Assembly: GCA_031292665.1 (NCBI GenBank)
Contig: JARLGR010000182.1
Coordinates: 1 to 52,007, forward strand
Origin: Mycobacterium sp.
Lineage (GTDB): Bacteria; Actinomycetota; Actinomycetes; Mycobacteriales; Mycobacteriaceae
Length of the DNA stretch: 52,007 bases
Direction: 5' to 3'
A program made the translations under genes and the position numbers. Of this stretch, positions 50,415 through 52,007 are shown in pieces. Position 1 is the stretch's first letter. Every line of letters begins with the position of its first letter. The notes under the pieces are model-generated. The model had not been told where the DNA came from. It did no database searches and worked only from the letters and a program-made list of their open reading frames with translations.

Positions 50415-52007
50415 TTAGGCGGTGGCTTTGCTGCGCCGGTTCGATCGCCGTGGCGCACTGGCCGCTCTGTCGGCGCGGCCCACTACCTCGGCGAGGAACT
50501 TGCCGGTGTAGCTTTCCGGCACCGCGGCGACGTCCTCCGGGGTTCCCTCGGCGACAACGGTTCCGCCCTCCGCGCCGCCCTCCGGGCCCATGTCGACGAT
50601 CCAGTCCGAGGTTTTGATGACGTCGAGGTTGTGCTCGATGACGATGACGGTATTGCCCTTGTCGACGAGGCCGTTGATGACGTTCAACAGTTTGCGGATG
50701 TCGTCGAAATGCAGCCCGGTGGTCGGTTCGTCGAGGATGTAGATGGTTCGCCCCGTCGAGCGCTTCTGCAGTTCCGCGGCCAGTTTCACCCGCTGCGCTT
50801 CGCCGCCGGACAGCGTCGGCGCGGGCTGGCCGAGCCGGACATAGCCCAGGCCGACGTCGACCAGGGTGCGCAGGTAGCGGTGGATGCCGGTGATCGGCTC
50901 GAAGAATTCCGCCGCCTCCTCGATCGACATGTCGAGCACTTCGGCGATGGTCTTGCCCTTGTAGTGCACCTCGAGGGTCTCCCGGTTGTAGCGGGCGCCG
51001 TGGCACACCTCGCACGGGACGTAAACGTCGGGCAGGAAGTTCATCTCGATCTTGATGGTGCCGTCGCCCGTGCATGCCTCGCAGCGACCGCCCTTGACGT
51101 TGAACGAGAATCGGCCGGGTTGGTAACCACGGACCTTGGCCTCGGTGGTGGCCGCGAACAGGGTGCGTATCTTGTCGAACACGCCGGTGTAGGTGGCCGG
51201 GTTGGAACGCGGCGTGCGGCCGATCGGCGACTGGTCGACCCGCACCAGCTTGTCCAGGTGGTCGAGCCCGGTGACCCGCGTGTGCCGGCCCGGGACTTGC
51301 CGGGCGCCGTTGAGCCGGTTGGCCAGCACCGCGGCCAGGATGTCGTTGACCAGTGTCGACTTGCCGGAGCCGGACACGCCGGTCACCGAGGTGAGCACGC
51401 CGAGCGGGAAAGACACGTCGATGCCGCGCAGGTTGTGCTCGCGGGCGCCCACGACCGTGAGCTGGCGACGCCGGTTGAGGGGACGCCGGATCGCGGGGAT
51501 CTCGATGCTCTCCCTGCCCGCCAGGTAGGCGCCCGTGATCGAGTCCTCGTTGGCCAGCAGCTCGCCGTAGGTTCCGCTGTGCACGATTCGGCCGCCGTGC
51601 TCGCCGGCCCGCGGGCCGATGTCCACGATCCAGTCGGCATGCGCGATGGTGTCCTCGTCGTGCTCGACGACGATCAGGGTGTTCCCCAAATCCCTTAGGC
51701 GGGTGAGGGTTTCGATGAGGCGACGGTTGTCGCGCTGGTGCAGCCCGATCGACGGCTCGTCGAGCACGTAGAGCACGCCCACCAGACCGGACCCGATCTG
51801 GGTGGCCAGGCGGATGCGTTGTGCCTCACCGCCGGACAGCGTCGCCGCCGCACGGGACAGCGACAAGTACTCGAGCCCGACATCGAGCAGAAAGCCCAGT
51901 CGCGACTGGATTTCCTTGAGCACCTGCCCGGCGATCGCTTGCTCGCGCGGACCGAGGGTGAGCGCGTTGAGAAAGTCCGCGCAGTCCGAGATGGACAGCT
52001 CGCAGAC
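50415..52007 (-). CDS. uvrA: Excinuclease ABC subunit A, C-terminal part
   Basis: Five hundred and thirty codons of UvrA, open through the right edge, so the N-terminal part is outside. Visible in order: ABC signature [12 protein letters not shown] with Walker [13 protein letters not shown] of the first ATPase, then Walker [10 protein letters not shown] of the second, the zinc finger (CEAC then CEVC about 20 residues on), a second signature [12 protein letters not shown] and Walker [13 protein letters not shown]. UvrA detects DNA lesions and loads UvrB in nucleotide excision repair. The C-terminus is basic ([13 protein letters not shown]), as common in actinobacteria. Confidence 0.97.
   Translation of the reverse strand, partial: VCELSISDCADFLNALTLGPREQAIAGQVLKEIQSRLGFLLDVGLEYLSLSRAAATLSGGEAQRIRLATQIGSGLVGVLYVLDEPSIGLHQRDNRRLIETLTRLRDLGNTLIVVEHDEDTIAHADWIVDIGPRAGEHGGRIVHSGTYGELLANEDSITGAYLAGRESIEIPAIRRPLNRRRQLTVVGAREHNLRGIDVSFPLGVLTSVTGVSGSGKSTLVNDILAAVLANRLNGARQVPGRHTRVTGLDHLDKLVRVDQSPIGRTPRSNPATYTGVFDKIRTLFAATTEAKVRGYQPGRFSFNVKGGRCEACTGDGTIKIEMNFLPDVYVPCEVCHGARYNRETLEVHYKGKTIAEVLDMSIEEAAEFFEPITGIHRYLRTLVDVGLGYVRLGQPAPTLSGGEAQRVKLAAELQKRSTGRTIYILDEPTTGLHFDDIRKLLNVINGLVDKGNTVIVIEHNLDVIKTSDWIVDMGPEGGAEGGTVVAEGTPEDVAAVPESYTGKFLAEVVGRADRAASAPRRSNRRSKATA

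Overview
The window comes from a slow-growing, non-tuberculous Mycobacterium. It is GC-rich, carries PE-family genes and a type I/type III polyketide cluster, and follows the M. tuberculosis H37Rv order Rv1668c to Rv1638 (reversed here) almost gene for gene. It is not M. tuberculosis itself. The macrolide-type ABC-F gene and pks8/pks17 are each one intact reading frame, PE_PGRS30 is replaced by a decaying PE array, PE17 is absent, and the Rv1639c homologue has lost its C-terminal half. Gene names rest on recognised motifs and remembered family sequences, not on a database search.

Left edge (1-1.5 kb): the 3' end of a membrane protein gene, a long inverted repeat, a truncated 13E12 (DUF222) gene and a small exported protein. 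From 1.6 to 4.7 kb a plus-strand pair encodes an ABC-F ATPase and the cytochrome P450 CYP139. From 22.8 down to 4.7 kb, on the minus strand, lies the polyketide locus pks10 (type III), pks7, pks8/17, pks9 (type I) and pks11 (type III). Pks9 looks like a KSQ-AT-ACP loading module. Pks7 and Pks8 are fully reducing extender modules whose AT motifs suggest methylmalonyl and malonyl units. No thioesterase is present, and two type III synthases flank the modules. This suggests a hybrid type I/type III assembly line, with CYP139 as a possible tailoring enzyme.

From 31.4 down to 22.9 kb is the complete arginine operon argCJBDFRGH. The first six genes overlap by 4 bases each. A candidate ArgR operator with TGCA blocks every 10 bp lies in front of argC. 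Only 102 bases separate argH from pks10, so arginine and polyketide genes could share transcription. From 31.5 to 36.4 kb is the PE array: two intact PE genes and two frameshifted remnants.

From 36.5 to 45.5 kb, mainly on the minus strand: pheT and pheS; a rhomboid-like membrane protein behind a class III nucleotide cyclase; an MpaB-like (DUF2236) gene on the plus strand behind a palindromic operator; then tsnR, rplT, rpmI and infC. infC appears to start at AUC and has a structured leader. The right end holds lysX (lysyl-phosphatidylglycerol synthesis), a truncated membrane gene, a small conserved protein and the 3' part of uvrA.
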